A DNA stretch of 64,000 nucleotides from Astrothelium macrocarpum (Eukaryota > Ascomycota > Dothideomycetes > Trypetheliales > Trypetheliaceae), in assembly GCA_021030915.1 (NCBI GenBank), contig JAGEMR010000100.1:47900-111899 (forward strand), read 5' to 3'. Below the pieces are notes generated by a model. That model worked only from the letters and a program-made list of their open reading frames with translations. It was not told the origin of the DNA and made no database searches. Below are positions 46,127 to 57,063 of this stretch, one piece after another (position 1 is the first letter of the stretch; every line of letters starts with the position of its first letter). The position numbers and the translations under genes are program-made.

Positions 46127-47479
46127 ATGACGTGCTTTGACAATCTTCCAGACGAACTGCTATCACTAATTCTTAATTGTGTCGATGACTTAAAACCAGA
46201 AGATACTTTTAACTGGCCTCTTTTTCTTCCACTCTGTCTAGTCTCACAGCGCTTCAATCGCCTTACAACGCCATATCTCTACTCTGCCTTCCTACACACC
46301 TCTCCTCAAAGCTCTCTTTTTCTTTTCCGATCAATTTCCGAGAAGCCAGTCCTAGCTACTTATGTAAAACAGGTGTGGATATATGCAGAAGGGCGGCATC
46401 CGTTCGAATTTGAAGAGCGCGAAGAACTTTATGAGGCCGTAGCTTCAGGGTTATCACTCGAGCGCGAGTCACTCCAATCGCATACCAAAGCTTGGCTTTC
46501 TACTTTTCGTTCTTCCATTCAATGCCTGGAGTCTACTAGCAGTTTATCCGAAGAGGCGGAGCTTTGTGCAATCCTATGGTCATTACCGAATTTGGAAGGC
46601 CTGTTCTGGGGTGCGCTCGATAGGCATGTGCCTGACGCTTTTCGTGCCCTGGACGATAATTTAACCGTCCCTCCCCTAACTCTCCCTTACCATGGGCTCT
46701 TCTTCGCAGCTTATGGCCAAACTGCCAACTTATCCGAGCCACCCAGCCTCAAGCAACAGTTCGTCTCCTTGAAGCGTCTCCTCATTCATATGGAAACATC
46801 GGAGCGCACGTCAATGCGCGCCGATGAGCTCACGCCAGTTTTTCGTCTTCCCTCTCTCGAACGACTCATGATTACTGAATTGATTGAACACCGACCCGTT
46901 CCAAGTTGGGATTCTATGGCAAGAACCAGTTCGATTTCAGCGCTCACAATTTGGAAAAGCCATGTTGCTCCCTATCCTCTTTCACAGCTTCTTTCCATGC
47001 CTCGACGCCTCGTTGAATTTGATTGTGACTTTGAGCGCTACGATGGAACCGCGGCCTCTCTACAGGGACTCGTGGCTGATCGTGATAATCATTATCATAT
47101 TATTGGTGGTGCCCTAAAGTTGCATACGACATCTTTGGAAGTCCTTGTACTCAAGGCCAATCTTCCCTCCGCTGTAGATTCCTTAAGAGATTTTCAATCC
47201 TTAAGGATTCTTGAAACATGTCCTAATTCAATTTGGTGTCATTCATCTAATCTACGAGCCCCCCTCTATGAGTGTCTTCCCCACAATCTGGAAGTCCTCC
47301 AACTGCTCGATATTGACGAGAAAAGCCAAGACTTTTCCGTCGAGTTTCTTGCCCTGCACGAAGTCGCAAAATCGCGGTTTCCTAATCTCTACGCCATCTG
47401 GATTTTTTTTCGTTCGGGGATTACCCCATGGTGGCTCCCAGAACTACAGGATCTTTGGGATAAAGTGTTGATAAATTAA
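46127..47479 (+). CDS. F-box protein with leucine-rich tail, F-box protein 1 of 3
   Basis: A single-exon protein of 450 residues. FDNLPDELLSLILNCVDDL through LVSQRFNRLTTPYLY (about 4-52) is an F-box, which would bind Skp1 in an SCF ubiquitin ligase. The rest has irregular leucine-rich strands and helices (PSLERLMITELIEH, TSLEVLVLKANLPS, HNLEVLQLLDI) likely to form the substrate-binding part. Two further F-box genes of similar plan lie at 49,904 and 51,840, so the locus may be a small family cluster. Target unknown. Confidence 0.82.
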   Translation: MTCFDNLPDELLSLILNCVDDLKPEDTFNWPLFLPLCLVSQRFNRLTTPYLYSAFLHTSPQSSLFLFRSISEKPVLATYVKQVWIYAEGRHPFEFEEREELYEAVASGLSLERESLQSHTKAWLSTFRSSIQCLESTSSLSEEAELCAILWSLPNLEGLFWGALDRHVPDAFRALDDNLTVPPLTLPYHGLFFAAYGQTANLSEPPSLKQQFVSLKRLLIHMETSERTSMRADELTPVFRLPSLERLMITELIEHRPVPSWDSMARTSSISALTIWKSHVAPYPLSQLLSMPRRLVEFDCDFERYDGTAASLQGLVADRDNHYHIIGGALKLHTTSLEVLVLKANLPSAVDSLRDFQSLRILETCPNSIWCHSSNLRAPLYECLPHNLEVLQLLDIDEKSQDFSVEFLALHEVAKSRFPNLYAIWIFFRSGITPWWLPELQDLWDKVLIN

Positions 47480-47661
47480 ATGTTATGTGTCGCAGATTTT
47501 TATACTTCATAGATCAAGCTAGCATATGTTGATAGAGATTACTTCATTGATCTTTCACTGTTATAATACCCCTACCTGAAGCCGAATCTCATAATGTTAC
47601 ATTCTCATAACACAATGATGTCGCAGCGGACCTCAAGTACATATTTCACATATTTATCAGT

Positions 47662-49515
47662 CTATCTCGGGTGCACAGCTCGATGTAGCATTCCAACAAA
47701 ACTCTCAAACAGCTTGCTCTCTGTTCCTTCGAGCCATCGAATATAGACGCTTTCCAGATTTACTTTGATCCTGAATCCCAGGGCTGCTTCTTCGTCTTCA
47801 TCGCTCTCGCCATCACCAGCCTTTTCCGAGTACTCCATATTCACGTCTTCCAATGAATGATCGGCATTTTCGCGTGCGCGTTTCCGTCTTGCAGCTCTCG
47901 ACCAGACATTTTCTTTCGCAAAGCCCAATACTGTCTTTTCGTCTGTATGGACATCTAATCGTATGTCCAGTGCTTCAAGAGTGCTCACAACCGAAGTCCA
48001 CAACTCATCCACGGCTTTTCCACTTGCATGGATAGTCTGCTCCGTCGGAAACGGCTGCACTCCTCCAATCGTAATCAAGGGACTGCGAACAAGATCCTTT
48101 CAAGCAAAGTCAGCCTACTCTCACATAATCCACCTCCCACATCCCATGACAAAATCTTCAGAAACCTACATTCCTCGGTCTCCTCCCCCCCCAACTCCAC
48201 CCCACCACCCACCGCCTCGTCTTCCCCGCCCTCAAACACCCCACCGCCCAATTCCCCACGCCCACACCCCGCAACCTCTCCATCACCCGCCCCAAACTCT
48301 CCAGCTTCCCCATCATACACGTCCACCACTGCACTCGCCCCCTCAACCCCACACTCTCCTCAATCATGCGAAACGCAAACCCCACATCACCGCCCGGATT
48401 CGCGGCGAACGCCTCCGCAGACGCAAAGCTCGCGCCGTAGATCATCTCCATCTCGGCACCCGTGCACACTGCGCTGGGTGGGCTGGCCTTGTTCGCGGCG
48501 CTGGACGCCAGGTCGGCGGCGGAGGCGTAGAAGGGCGGGTTACACATGACGAAGTCGGCGTGCGCGAGGCCGAGCGCGGCGAGATCCACGAGCGGGGACG
48601 TGGCGGAGGCGGGTTGGACGAGGCGGATGCGGGAGGCGAGGTTGTTGAGGGCGATGTTGTGCTTGGCGGAGGCGTGCGAGATGGCGTCGAGTTCGGTGGC
48701 GGCGAGGCGGTAGAGTGGGCGTGTGGCGGTGTGGAGGAGAGGGTAGATTGCGGAGGCGCCGGTGCCGCTGTGAGGGTGAGTTGGGATTGGGGAGAAAAGC
48801 GGAGGGGGGAGGTGTACATGTCTATGCCGATGACTTGGCGCGTAGGGTCGTAGGTGTCGTTGTAGGCGTCGCTGGTAGTGTCGAGGATCTCTTGAATCCA
48901 GCGGACATAGTTGTATCTAGGTCGTATGATATTAGTCGCTGGATTATCTTGCTCCGGAAACAAAGTCATTTTGTTTGGGCAGAGTGTGTTGCAGCTTCGA
49001 ATGAATGGCAGGGGGAGAAAAGATACGAAAGAAAGTCGCGAATATGACAGTCAATCCAGAAAGGAATGGAATACTGGACATTTTAGTCTCTCCGTTATTT
49101 TATTTTATGGCCTTGATCTGCACTGGGCGTTGAATGCAGTCTACGAGTGCTTAAAGGAAGGCTCGGGAACTTACCGCACTGGAACAGGCGGACACAACCT
49201 GTCATCTCGTAGCTCAATCTCTAATCCAAAATCCCTCTTTAAAAGACTCTTGGTGAGCTGTCTAATGGCAAGTCAGTTGATTCTGTACCTTAACGTTTGG
49301 CTTCTCTTCCACTCGTCGTCACGACGTTGGCAATCGAGCTAGAGCTGGAGCTAGGGACGGACTGACTGCAACGCGCTGGGATCTTGCAAATCCACCTTGC
49401 CATCATCGGCATTGAAGACTTTTGCGAAATCACTGTCTTGGAGTGCCAGAGTTGTAAAGTCAATGTAGTCTTGGTAGTAGTCTAGAGGCTTTTGGGTCGG
49501 TATTGTTGAGGTCAT
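47662..49515 (-). CDS. METTL16-type RNA N6-adenosine methyltransferase
   Basis: A SAM-dependent enzyme of the METTL16/YbiN (DUF890) family, which makes m6A in U6 snRNA and other structured RNAs. Five exons: 49515-49367, 49261-49175, 48916-48818, 48767-48170 and 48096-47662; 455 residues. The splices rebuild LTKSLLKRDFGLEIEL, RLCPPVPVRYNYVRWIQ, GIDIGTGASAIYPLL (SAM motif) and RNDLVRSPLITIGGVQPFPTE. The catalytic NPPFY motif (about 188) is intact; METTL16 has NPPF. The C-terminal domain holds WSRAARRKRARENAD, then an acidic stretch. Every phase agrees. GC-rich exon 4 yields long antisense Pro-rich frames that are not genes. Confidence 0.92.
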
Positions 49516-49903
49516 GTTCGCATTTGCAGAGAATGTACGGAGCAGAAGTCAGGTGTACTGGTGTCGAGATTTCATGTTTAGAAGGTTATCATGTGTGATC
49601 TGTCTCCACTTACGAGTTACATGAGAATTTACGACAAAAATCAAGGTGACATTGTGTGTGCTATGTTTCTACCGACAAAGAGGTGAGGAGTACCGCATCG
49701 GCTCTCCGAAAACAATTGTCACGAGTGATGTATCACAAAGCCGATCGAAATAAATAAGCTCCGAAATTTAATTTGAGACGGCTCATGTTGACATTTCACA
49801 ATCTATTCAGAGCTATCTAGACGTAGTCCAAGTCTTCTCGGTGCCACCTATTTGGTCCTAGCAGATGTCAGTATAACGACTGTGAATTGTCCGAAAGAGA
49901 TTG
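49516..49903. other. Intergenic, promoter of the METTL16 gene
   Basis: 388 bases between two minus-strand genes. No specific site identified. Confidence 0.45.
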
Positions 49904-51220
49904 CTACTGACTATGTGCGCGCTGCTGAACTGTGATGTTGAATTTTTCCAGAGATACAAGCCAACTTTTGGGTAGCTTTACGCTGGCCCCAACTACTCGA
50001 AGTGATTGCAATCGAGGGTAATTTTGAAATATGATCCCTTTGCAAAGCTGAAGCAGCCGAACCGAGAGGATCGCGTTCCTCGTCTCTCCAAAATCCTGCC
50101 GAAGCGTCAAATCCTCGATGAAAGGAGGTAGACTTTCTCTCAAATTCAGTGCTCTCGGGCCCTCAAGTTCTCCCAATGCAGCTAAACTAAGCGCTACATC
50201 TTTGAGGCGAGAGAAGTCTTTGAACGAACACAGCTGTGTTAGCTGTTCTGAGCGAACTAGATCTGGTAGGAATTCGTATATGTCCAGCACTTCCAGAGTG
50301 TCTTTGTGTAGCTGAAGGGCTTCTCCAATGCGGTCCTGATTCAAAGACAAGTCCTTCGCAAGGGCATCTGGAAGTCTGACCAACCGCTGCAAGTTGTTCC
50401 CTACGGCGAAAACAAATGTCTTGAGAGTTTTGAAGGAGCTAATGAGCTGTTCCAGAAACTCAGTGTCCGCAAGACTGTCTTCTAGAATCATATGCTGTAT
50501 TCCCAAGGATGATTTGGGTGGTGCCTTGCTCTTGTTTACATTGCAAGCAATTAATTCGGCCAAGCGAAGATGCTCTAGCGACGGTATCTGCAATACTGTA
50601 AGGAGTTCTTTAGGACGTATAGCCCTCGCTCGGAGTGACAGCCGCCTCAATCCTTGGAATGAGGGAAGCGGGCTCCATTCCTTGTTTTTCGTGCCCAGGT
50701 ATTCTGCAAGCAAGCCCGGGTGGAATATGCATCGTGCGTTTCCCCTAGACCCTTCCACCGTGGACAATTCTGTTAGGTTAGGTGCGAAGACCAGAATTAT
50801 TATAATCTGCGGTTGAAAGTGGCCCTTTTTGCTACCTTGAGCAGCTATGTTCTTGTGACGTGGAGCGACAGTCTCGACTATGGCCGTGAATCTCGAAGAT
50901 TTCTCCTGGGGCAACCGATCATCGTAGGAATCTATTTCTCGATTCTTTACCTTCGGGAAGCGCAGGATCCTCAGATGGCCGCCTCTTTCTGGTTTTTCTA
51001 CCAGCACTTGGATAAACTTGAAGGCAGAATCGATAGTCGGGGGCTCAAAACGGCGGTAGAGGATAGGAATTGCCAGATCGTGAAGTCGCCATGAAGTTAG
51101 AATGATTCCAAGATATAGACTTGGCTGATATGGGAAGTGTTCAGGTTGTATATGCTCAATGATTCTGATGACTAGTTCATTGGGAAGGTCGTTAAATGTA
51201 GGTGTGCCAGCAATCGACAT
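49904..51220 (-). CDS. F-box protein with leucine-rich tail, F-box protein 2 of 3
   Basis: About 438 residues from the ATG at 51,220; the frame continues upstream without another ATG. TFNDLPNELVIRIIEHIQ through LTSWRLHDLAIPILY (about 9-55) is the F-box. Leucine-rich segments follow (GLRRLSLRARAIRPKELLTV, PSLEHLRLAELIACN, LEVLDIYEFLPDLV, LQSLRVVGASVKLPKSW). The organisation matches the gene at 46,127: F-box, PYLY/PILY turn, then LxxLRL strands. Presumed SCF adaptor; substrate unknown. Confidence 0.82.
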   Translation of the reverse strand: MSIAGTPTFNDLPNELVIRIIEHIQPEHFPYQPSLYLGIILTSWRLHDLAIPILYRRFEPPTIDSAFKFIQVLVEKPERGGHLRILRFPKVKNREIDSYDDRLPQEKSSRFTAIVETVAPRHKNIAAQGSKKGHFQPQIIIILVFAPNLTELSTVEGSRGNARCIFHPGLLAEYLGTKNKEWSPLPSFQGLRRLSLRARAIRPKELLTVLQIPSLEHLRLAELIACNVNKSKAPPKSSLGIQHMILEDSLADTEFLEQLISSFKTLKTFVFAVGNNLQRLVRLPDALAKDLSLNQDRIGEALQLHKDTLEVLDIYEFLPDLVRSEQLTQLCSFKDFSRLKDVALSLAALGELEGPRALNLRESLPPFIEDLTLRQDFGETRNAILSVRLLQLCKGIIFQNYPRLQSLRVVGASVKLPKSWLVSLEKFNITVQQRAHSQ

Positions 51221-51839
51221 TTGCTTGGTCGATAGAGATAACGTGTGGTGGGTAGGCACGGCATCACTGCCCTTGTCTCCTGCTTGATGAGCAATCAGCA
51301 ATGCATTTATGGAAAGAGGGTGCTTCGACGATTACCTTGACTCTGCATCTTTATTTTGGTGAAGAATCAGCGCCGCTCTTTTAGTTTAGACGGTGCGGAA
51401 CAAGAAAGGCTCGGAAATAACAGCTTCGCAAGATGCCAAAGCCACAGTCACTCCACAACCCTCATACATATCACAAGCGGCAAGACTTATATGTGATTGT
51501 GACCAGCACTATCATTGTTCAGAGACTTATCAGTAGACTCTACATCACAAACATGACCTGCATGTGACAACTCGCTGTGTACAGACCACAGGTATAAGCC
51601 AAAGTCTGACCGTTTCCAGCGGCCAAAATACACTCATATGTTCGCACATGAAACCTGTGTCTCTCCGTTGTCTCGATAATGCCTGCATCTTCGCTTATCA
51701 TACCCATTCCTACTAGTCATGTAGCATTCAGTAGAGTCGATCGGTGATTTAATAATGGTACTGTCCCCACTCGACTTTTGCCTCCATAAAATCTTCAATA
51801 GCTAATGATCATCAGCCTGATTTGATATTCTGTTAGAGT
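51221..51839. other. Intergenic
   Basis: 619 bases between two minus-strand F-box genes; no gene or repeat seen. Confidence 0.5.
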
Positions 51840-53912
51840 TCACTTACGACCATCCATCAGATTCAATGAGACGCCCACTTCCTTGAATTTCTTTTGAAGA
51901 TCGGAGTAAGCTTTCTTGTCACCGTCCTTATTCACCGGTACCTGTAATACCCCGTTTGGCCATAGAACGTTGACCTCCCAAAGTTTAGGGAAATCTGTTG
52001 ATTCGTTCAATATCGACGGAAGTTTCTTTTTGTCCTCAACAAGATTAATCAGATCAGCTTCTGGGTCATCACCATGTAGAATATCAAGCGTCCGAACGCC
52101 TGTGGGCAGATAATCGGTCAAATTTTTCGGTTGGTCGTTCTGGTCCTTTTTTTTTTGGTCGCCCTGGCTATGTTCTTCTCGGCCGCTCTGGTCCTGGTCT
52201 TTTCGGTCGCTCTGGTCCTGTTCTTCTTGGTCGCTCCGGTCCTGTTCTTCTTGGTCGCTCCGGTCCTGTTCTTCTTGGTCGCTTCGGCCTTGTTCTTCTT
52301 GGTCGACTTGAATCATTTCTTGCTGGATCATAATCTCTGAGAGAACTTTGAATCCCTTGAGAGACCTGATGGGAGTTGTCCCGTCACGCCAGGTGCGGAA
52401 CTTCAACGTCCTTAGAGTAGTACCATGACAATTCTCCAGATGGCTCGTAATTCTTGCTAGATCTAAAGCCCCATTATGGTCTAAGTGCATGTCGTGTTCT
52501 CGTGTACTGAAATCGAGCACAACAAGTTGCCTAAAACTTTCAATGATTTGCCATAGAGCCTCAGTACCAACTAGACTGCTTTGAATGATGAGATTTTTGA
52601 CAGACGACGTTCTCTTTTTGATGGGACTGTCATGAGTAGCGGCTGGCGCCAATAGATTTCGTACTAGCAGGGTCTCGAGACTGCCAAACTTGAAAGTGTG
52701 CTGTATGGGGTCAAGGCCCAGAGGCTCACATTCAAGGTCGATGGCGAGAGTTTTCAAAAACTGGAACTTGGGTAGATGGTTTGTCTGGGGCGGAGCGCTT
52801 CGCCATCCCGGTCGTCTCAATAAGTCGGTCGCAAAAAGATCCAGCTTAAAGGGGGAAGGGGTATCGCGAATGATGAGGCTTCGATAACTGGCCAAATCAA
52901 TTGCTTCAACATTGTTGGCCGTTACGATTATCAATGCCATTTGCGCGTCCTCTTCATCACGTCCGAGGGCCTGGGTCCACATACGTTTATAGTACGAGCG
53001 TGTTTTTTCTGCGGCAGTTTTAAGCTTGTCTTTATCTTGGGCTGACAATGTCGTTGGGTGTCGTGGTTGTCGATCCCATGGATGAGCGTACCGGATTTCC
53101 TTGACCTTTGCTGCGATTTGTTTGTTTTCGAGTAAGGTACGAATGAATGGCCCGGAAAAGGTGTAACAGAACTGCTTGTGGCTTACATACAGGCAGTCTT
53201 CGGTGATCGTATGAAGCTTTTTGGATGATAAAGACATGCTCCAATAGGTGTTTAGTTTCGCTTGCTCATCAAGATCTTCGACATGTTTAAGCACATCATC
53301 TATCAAATCTACAGGAAGGTTTTCAATTATTGAGACATTTGCCCTTGATGAAGCACTGGATCCAGTACTCGGGCGAGAAATGGGGTTGCCATCCGGGGGG
53401 ATTTGAACGCTTGTAGTACTGGAACTAGCCGAAGTTTTTGGGTCTGTCTGAGAGACAGCGGCTGCTTTTCCTTTCCCTTTCCCTGGTGGCAAGTAAGGGA
53501 TGCTTTGGCTACCTTCTCCAGACGTAGTGGACTTTTGAGAACCTTGGGAACGTGGGGCTGCCGCACCCGAGCCTCCTGATTGAGTTCTTGTTGCTTGTTC
53601 TTGCTTCGTTTGGGTTTTAGACACGGGGTCAGAAGTTTGACGAGTCGTACCAGGCTTACTCGTTTGTCCTGTAGCTTTGGGAGCTCCTGTTGTCGGTCCG
53701 GTCTTGCCACTGGGTCCGGCTGCATCTTTGGTGGCAGTAACACTCTTCGATGCTGTAGCCTTTAAATGCTCTGGGACCTTAACCGACCCGCCGGCCGTAG
53801 ATTTTGCTGTGGAACCTCCTTCTACGACGCGGGCTGACTTGGATTCCGTAGATACCTCACGGCAGCGACATATCTTGAATCCTTTCTTCGCACACTTTAT
53901 GCACTTATCCAT
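51840..53912 (-). CDS. Large F-box protein with disordered N-terminus and 8-residue repeats, F-box protein 3 of 3
   Basis: 690 residues. It starts with a Cys cluster, MDKCIKCAKKGFKICRCRE, possibly zinc-binding. About 170 residues of Ser/Thr/Gly/Lys-rich disordered sequence follow. IENLPVDLIDDVLKHVEDL (near 195) through SLSSKKLHTITEDCLYV is a divergent F-box. Leucine-rich stretches come next (FGSLETLLVRNLLAP, TTLRTLKFRTWRDG). Around 560-620 lies an octapeptide repeat of the type EEQDRSDQ, about seven units, followed by a further folded tail. The gene ends in LMDGRK, with a GTAAGT overlapping the stop, so a small 3' exon is possible but changes little. Confidence 0.75.
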   Translation of the reverse strand: MDKCIKCAKKGFKICRCREVSTESKSARVVEGGSTAKSTAGGSVKVPEHLKATASKSVTATKDAAGPSGKTGPTTGAPKATGQTSKPGTTRQTSDPVSKTQTKQEQATRTQSGGSGAAAPRSQGSQKSTTSGEGSQSIPYLPPGKGKGKAAAVSQTDPKTSASSSTTSVQIPPDGNPISRPSTGSSASSRANVSIIENLPVDLIDDVLKHVEDLDEQAKLNTYWSMSLSSKKLHTITEDCLYVSHKQFCYTFSGPFIRTLLENKQIAAKVKEIRYAHPWDRQPRHPTTLSAQDKDKLKTAAEKTRSYYKRMWTQALGRDEEDAQMALIIVTANNVEAIDLASYRSLIIRDTPSPFKLDLFATDLLRRPGWRSAPPQTNHLPKFQFLKTLAIDLECEPLGLDPIQHTFKFGSLETLLVRNLLAPAATHDSPIKKRTSSVKNLIIQSSLVGTEALWQIIESFRQLVVLDFSTREHDMHLDHNGALDLARITSHLENCHGTTLRTLKFRTWRDGTTPIRSLKGFKVLSEIMIQQEMIQVDQEEQGRSDQEEQDRSDQEEQDRSDQEEQDQSDRKDQDQSGREEHSQGDQKKKDQNDQPKNLTDYLPTGVRTLDILHGDDPEADLINLVEDKKKLPSILNESTDFPKLWEVNVLWPNGVLQVPVNKDGDKKAYSDLQKKFKEVGVSLNLMDGRK
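52131..52320. repeat. 24-bp tandem repeat within the F-box gene
   Basis: The unit ttcttggtcgctccggtcct and variants repeat about seven times with a 24-bp period. It encodes EEQDRSDQ-like octapeptides on the minus strand. The central copies are almost identical; the outer ones have diverged. Confidence 0.88.
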
Positions 53913-54744
53913 GAGCTTCCGGAGTACCTTACCCTAAAGGTTCGGTAGACTGGACCAAAGATACAAGCACAAAAGTTCAAGATGATAGAAGAACTGATTA
54001 GAGAATGAAGACAGATTGAAAGAGGCTTTGACTGAAGATAACCAGATCCTCGATGACTTGTCGAATCTACAGCAAAAGATGTACATCTGGACAGATATTT
54101 ATATTTAATCTCCCAAGCGCGTAGATAGATCTTAGCATTATTGAAATGGTGACTGAGACGAACACTCTTCTGAAGAACTGTAACAGAGAGGAAACAAGAC
54201 TTGATTGATAGCATTGACTGGGACTGTAAATGGTAGCAAACGATATGAGTTAAAGGCAGTGATAGGGAATAGCTCTGGCTTAGATCATAGAAGGACATGA
54301 GAGATGGTAGTGACCGACGGATGAAGAACTTACCTCCATTGCCCGGATGAGAGAATGCAATAGACTTTGAGTAAAATACGGTGTAGGAAACAGTCAATGA
54401 AGGTAGATAGCTAAGAGCATTCACAGTAGCTAAGACAGTGGAAGTCTGTAATGCAATGTTTGCGGACGGTATAGGGTAAAGAGCGGAGTCATGAGATACT
54501 CCATGGGTAATAGTTGGTTAATGGAACCACACAGATTCATCAACTCTTTTATGAAAATCGTGACTTAAGCATTCAGAGTGCCGCAATGCAATCGAGGTTT
54601 AGTTCGTCAGTATCTGTAGAGAATGAGTAAGAAGCAAACACGCAAGGGTGGGAGTGGACAAGGGAGTGGAGACTCGCCTTGTGGTATAAGACGGAACATG
54701 CAATGATATTCCTAGTCTTGTAAAAATGAAACAGGAACAAGCAG
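53913..54744. other. Intergenic, AT-rich
   Basis: No gene supported. A 175-codon minus-strand frame (53,897-54,424) has no domain and overlaps the start of the F-box gene in another frame. Confidence 0.45.
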
Positions 54745-55988
54745 TCACAACTCACGAAGACAACAGAAGATGAGAGGACTAGCAAACAACCAACTCATAA
54801 GATCCATCCACCGAGCTTGAGACCTCATTCGTCTAACACCCGCGAGTGATAGTGCCTTCAAAAAGTCCATCGATATTTGGATATGTTCCATTCCTGAAAT
54901 GCTCCTCAACTCGCTCATTATAGCGCGTAGGATCCTCCGCTGGTTGGAATGAACCAGAGCCCTTACACAACTAACATCCTGTGACGATGCTAAAGAGAAC
55001 CGAGCCAAAGCTATACATATATCAATAGCCATTGTTGTCTTTCACTCGGCGCTTGGCTCGAAGCAACCGAGATCCAGAGGCTGCTACTTGTCGACGCCGG
55101 ACTTCTCGCACTTCAAGCCGCTATAATCGTATAGCCAGAGATCTAGTGACGTTGTTGTGGTCATGTAGACTAGGGGGTTGTTAGGGCGCAGATCCGAGTA
55201 TATTCGACAGCTTCCTGGCGCCACCTCTGCCGAACAGAGGGAGCTATGTTACCGTGGCTGGTTTGGAAGTTATTTTGGAGACCATTGTGACTGGCTTCGC
55301 AAAGGAACATGCCACGTAGGCTCTCGGACCTGTGCTGCCATCCATGATATCTGAAATAAGTGTCAGCAATGAGATACCATATAACTGAAATAAGGAGGGA
55401 AACCTTGCGATGCCCAAGTAGGCTCCTCGCGCTGCCAGGACCTTTCGTTTGACCATGAAGTTATTTGCGATCTCCATTGTCAGTCTCGAGTACGCCAAGG
55501 ATTCCTTCCAAACCTCGGCTGGATGCTTCACGACAAGTCTGGGTCGTATGGAAGTGATACATTAAGCCAAGCCTCGACACTCTGGCACGACTATCGGTCG
55601 AAGCATATAGCCACTTTGCCCTTACCTCGAGCTCAGAGTGTGGCCAGAGGTTAGAGATTGGTGTTCTGGTACACGAGAGCGGTAGGCCACTACATGGTCT
55701 CGTCGAGAGCGTTTCAGGAATATCAATCGAACCGAGACTGAGGTTGACGCAAATATAGTACGTGTCTATATCGATCCCGTATCTTTTCAAAAATCCAAGC
55801 CTGAACGGATATCTTTTATGCCACACCCCGGCCCCGAAGTCCATTACTCCAGGTCCAGTTCTATTGCAGTTGCCGTTGAGCATTCCAAAACTGCAATCCG
55901 CAATTCCCTTTTGCAGAGTATATGGCAATCTGTGTTCGAGATTGGAGCATAGAGCAGTGACTCTCCTATCCCTTTGCTTGAACTTCAT
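54745..55988 (-). pseudogene. Decayed fungal protein-kinase-like gene
   Basis: Pieces of one kinase fold can be read in order but in changing frames. EIANNFMVKRKVLAARGAYL (about 55,470-55,410) resembles the alpha-C region of fungal kinases with an ERKVLxxLG motif. YSDLRPNNPLVYM (about 55,200-55,160) stands for HSDLRPxNxLV, and DLWLYDYSGLKCEKSGVD for DLWLCDFGGSxCEKLGLD. That frame then meets a TAG at 55,084-55,086 and a TGA at 55,042-55,044, and runs on as KTTMAIDICIALARF, where intact members have TxATDIFSLG. The HxD His is Tyr and DFG is DYSG. A 5' frame (55,461-55,988) may be its N-terminus. Not functional as a kinase. Confidence 0.6.
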
Positions 55989-56039
55989 GCTCGAGACTGA
56001 TCCCTGTATTCGCTAACTTTTATGGTCACGTTTATGCTT

Positions 56040-56759
56040 TTACGGATCTTTTTTCCTGGCTAGAACCCACAAGAACTTCGCATCAACTACGTCTTCTACT
56101 ATCTCTTGCACGACCGCCTCCAGTCCTACCTCTTTCAACTTCTTCACCGTCTCTTCGCTTCCCCAGCTGCTCCAAAACATCCACCCCTTTTCTTCCTTCA
56201 ACCAGTTCTGTACCTCCGTCTCTGCTACGCTTTCCGCCGCAAAGTTCGCCAACACCCACCCGCCCGGCTTCAACCACGCCACGATCTTCCGCAGCATCTC
56301 GACTTGCTCGGCGCGCGGGAGGTGGATGATCGAGTACATGCCGACAACGGCATCAAAGGTCGCCGGCGCAAAGTCAAGGGCGAGCATGTCGCCCTCGAGC
56401 AGCGTAAGGCGCTTGTGGACCGGACCTGGCGGGTCGGGCAGCAAGCTGGCGTGGGCGAGCGCGAGCTGGGCGCTGGACAGGTCGTTGGCAGTGACAGAGA
56501 AGTTGGGGTGGGAGAGCAGCTTCTGGGTGACGGGAACACCACCACCGCAACCGAGCTCGAGCATAGTGATGGGGTTTGAGGTGGGCAGGCGGCTGAGGAG
56601 CTGGTCCAGATAGTGGAGGCGCATGGTCGAGTGCGGGATCGTCCATTCGTTATATCTCGGGGCGATTGCATCGTAGGAAGCTTTCAAGCGAGATTTGAGG
56701 TCAGCAGGCGGATCGTGTAAGGGGTCAAGGTCGAGCGGTGGAGTAGTTTGCTCGGCCAT
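56040..56759 (-). CDS. Class I SAM-dependent methyltransferase
   Basis: A single-exon protein of 239 residues. DAIAPRYNEW leads into motif I MLELGCGGGVPVT, then SVTANDLSSAQLALA (motif II acidic residue), LEGDMLALDFAPATFDAVVG (motifs III-IV) and IVAWLKPGGWVLANF (post-motif). This is the Methyltransf_11/25 type. The substrate cannot be told; relatives act on small molecules. It stands alone with no biosynthetic genes beside it. Confidence 0.88.
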   Translation of the reverse strand: MAEQTTPPLDLDPLHDPPADLKSRLKASYDAIAPRYNEWTIPHSTMRLHYLDQLLSRLPTSNPITMLELGCGGGVPVTQKLLSHPNFSVTANDLSSAQLALAHASLLPDPPGPVHKRLTLLEGDMLALDFAPATFDAVVGMYSIIHLPRAEQVEMLRKIVAWLKPGGWVLANFAAESVAETEVQNWLKEEKGWMFWSSWGSEETVKKLKEVGLEAVVQEIVEDVVDAKFLWVLARKKDP

Positions 56760-57021
56760 TGCGATAGGATGAGGGTTTTCTATAGGAGTGAGAAGAGTGT
56801 CAATACAGCAAAGGTGTGTAGAATTGTTAGAATGAATTTCTATAAAGACATATTAAATTTAAGTACATTCGGTGCCGAATATGAGTCATCGGTACGCAAG
56901 GTCCGAGAAATAGGTGCTTGGCGAAATTTTGTTAGACGGGAGGATGGTTGGATGGTGTGGTATCGAGCAGGCAGAGCTTTGCCGCTAGGCTGAAACCTTT
57001 TGAGCTGAAAAGATGAAATTA

Positions 57022-57063
<42 letters not shown>

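Noticed and set aside
47963..48853. Plus-strand frame of 296 codons, Pro/Gly-rich
   Set aside because: Antisense to METTL16 exons 4 and 5, whose spliced frame is clearly real.
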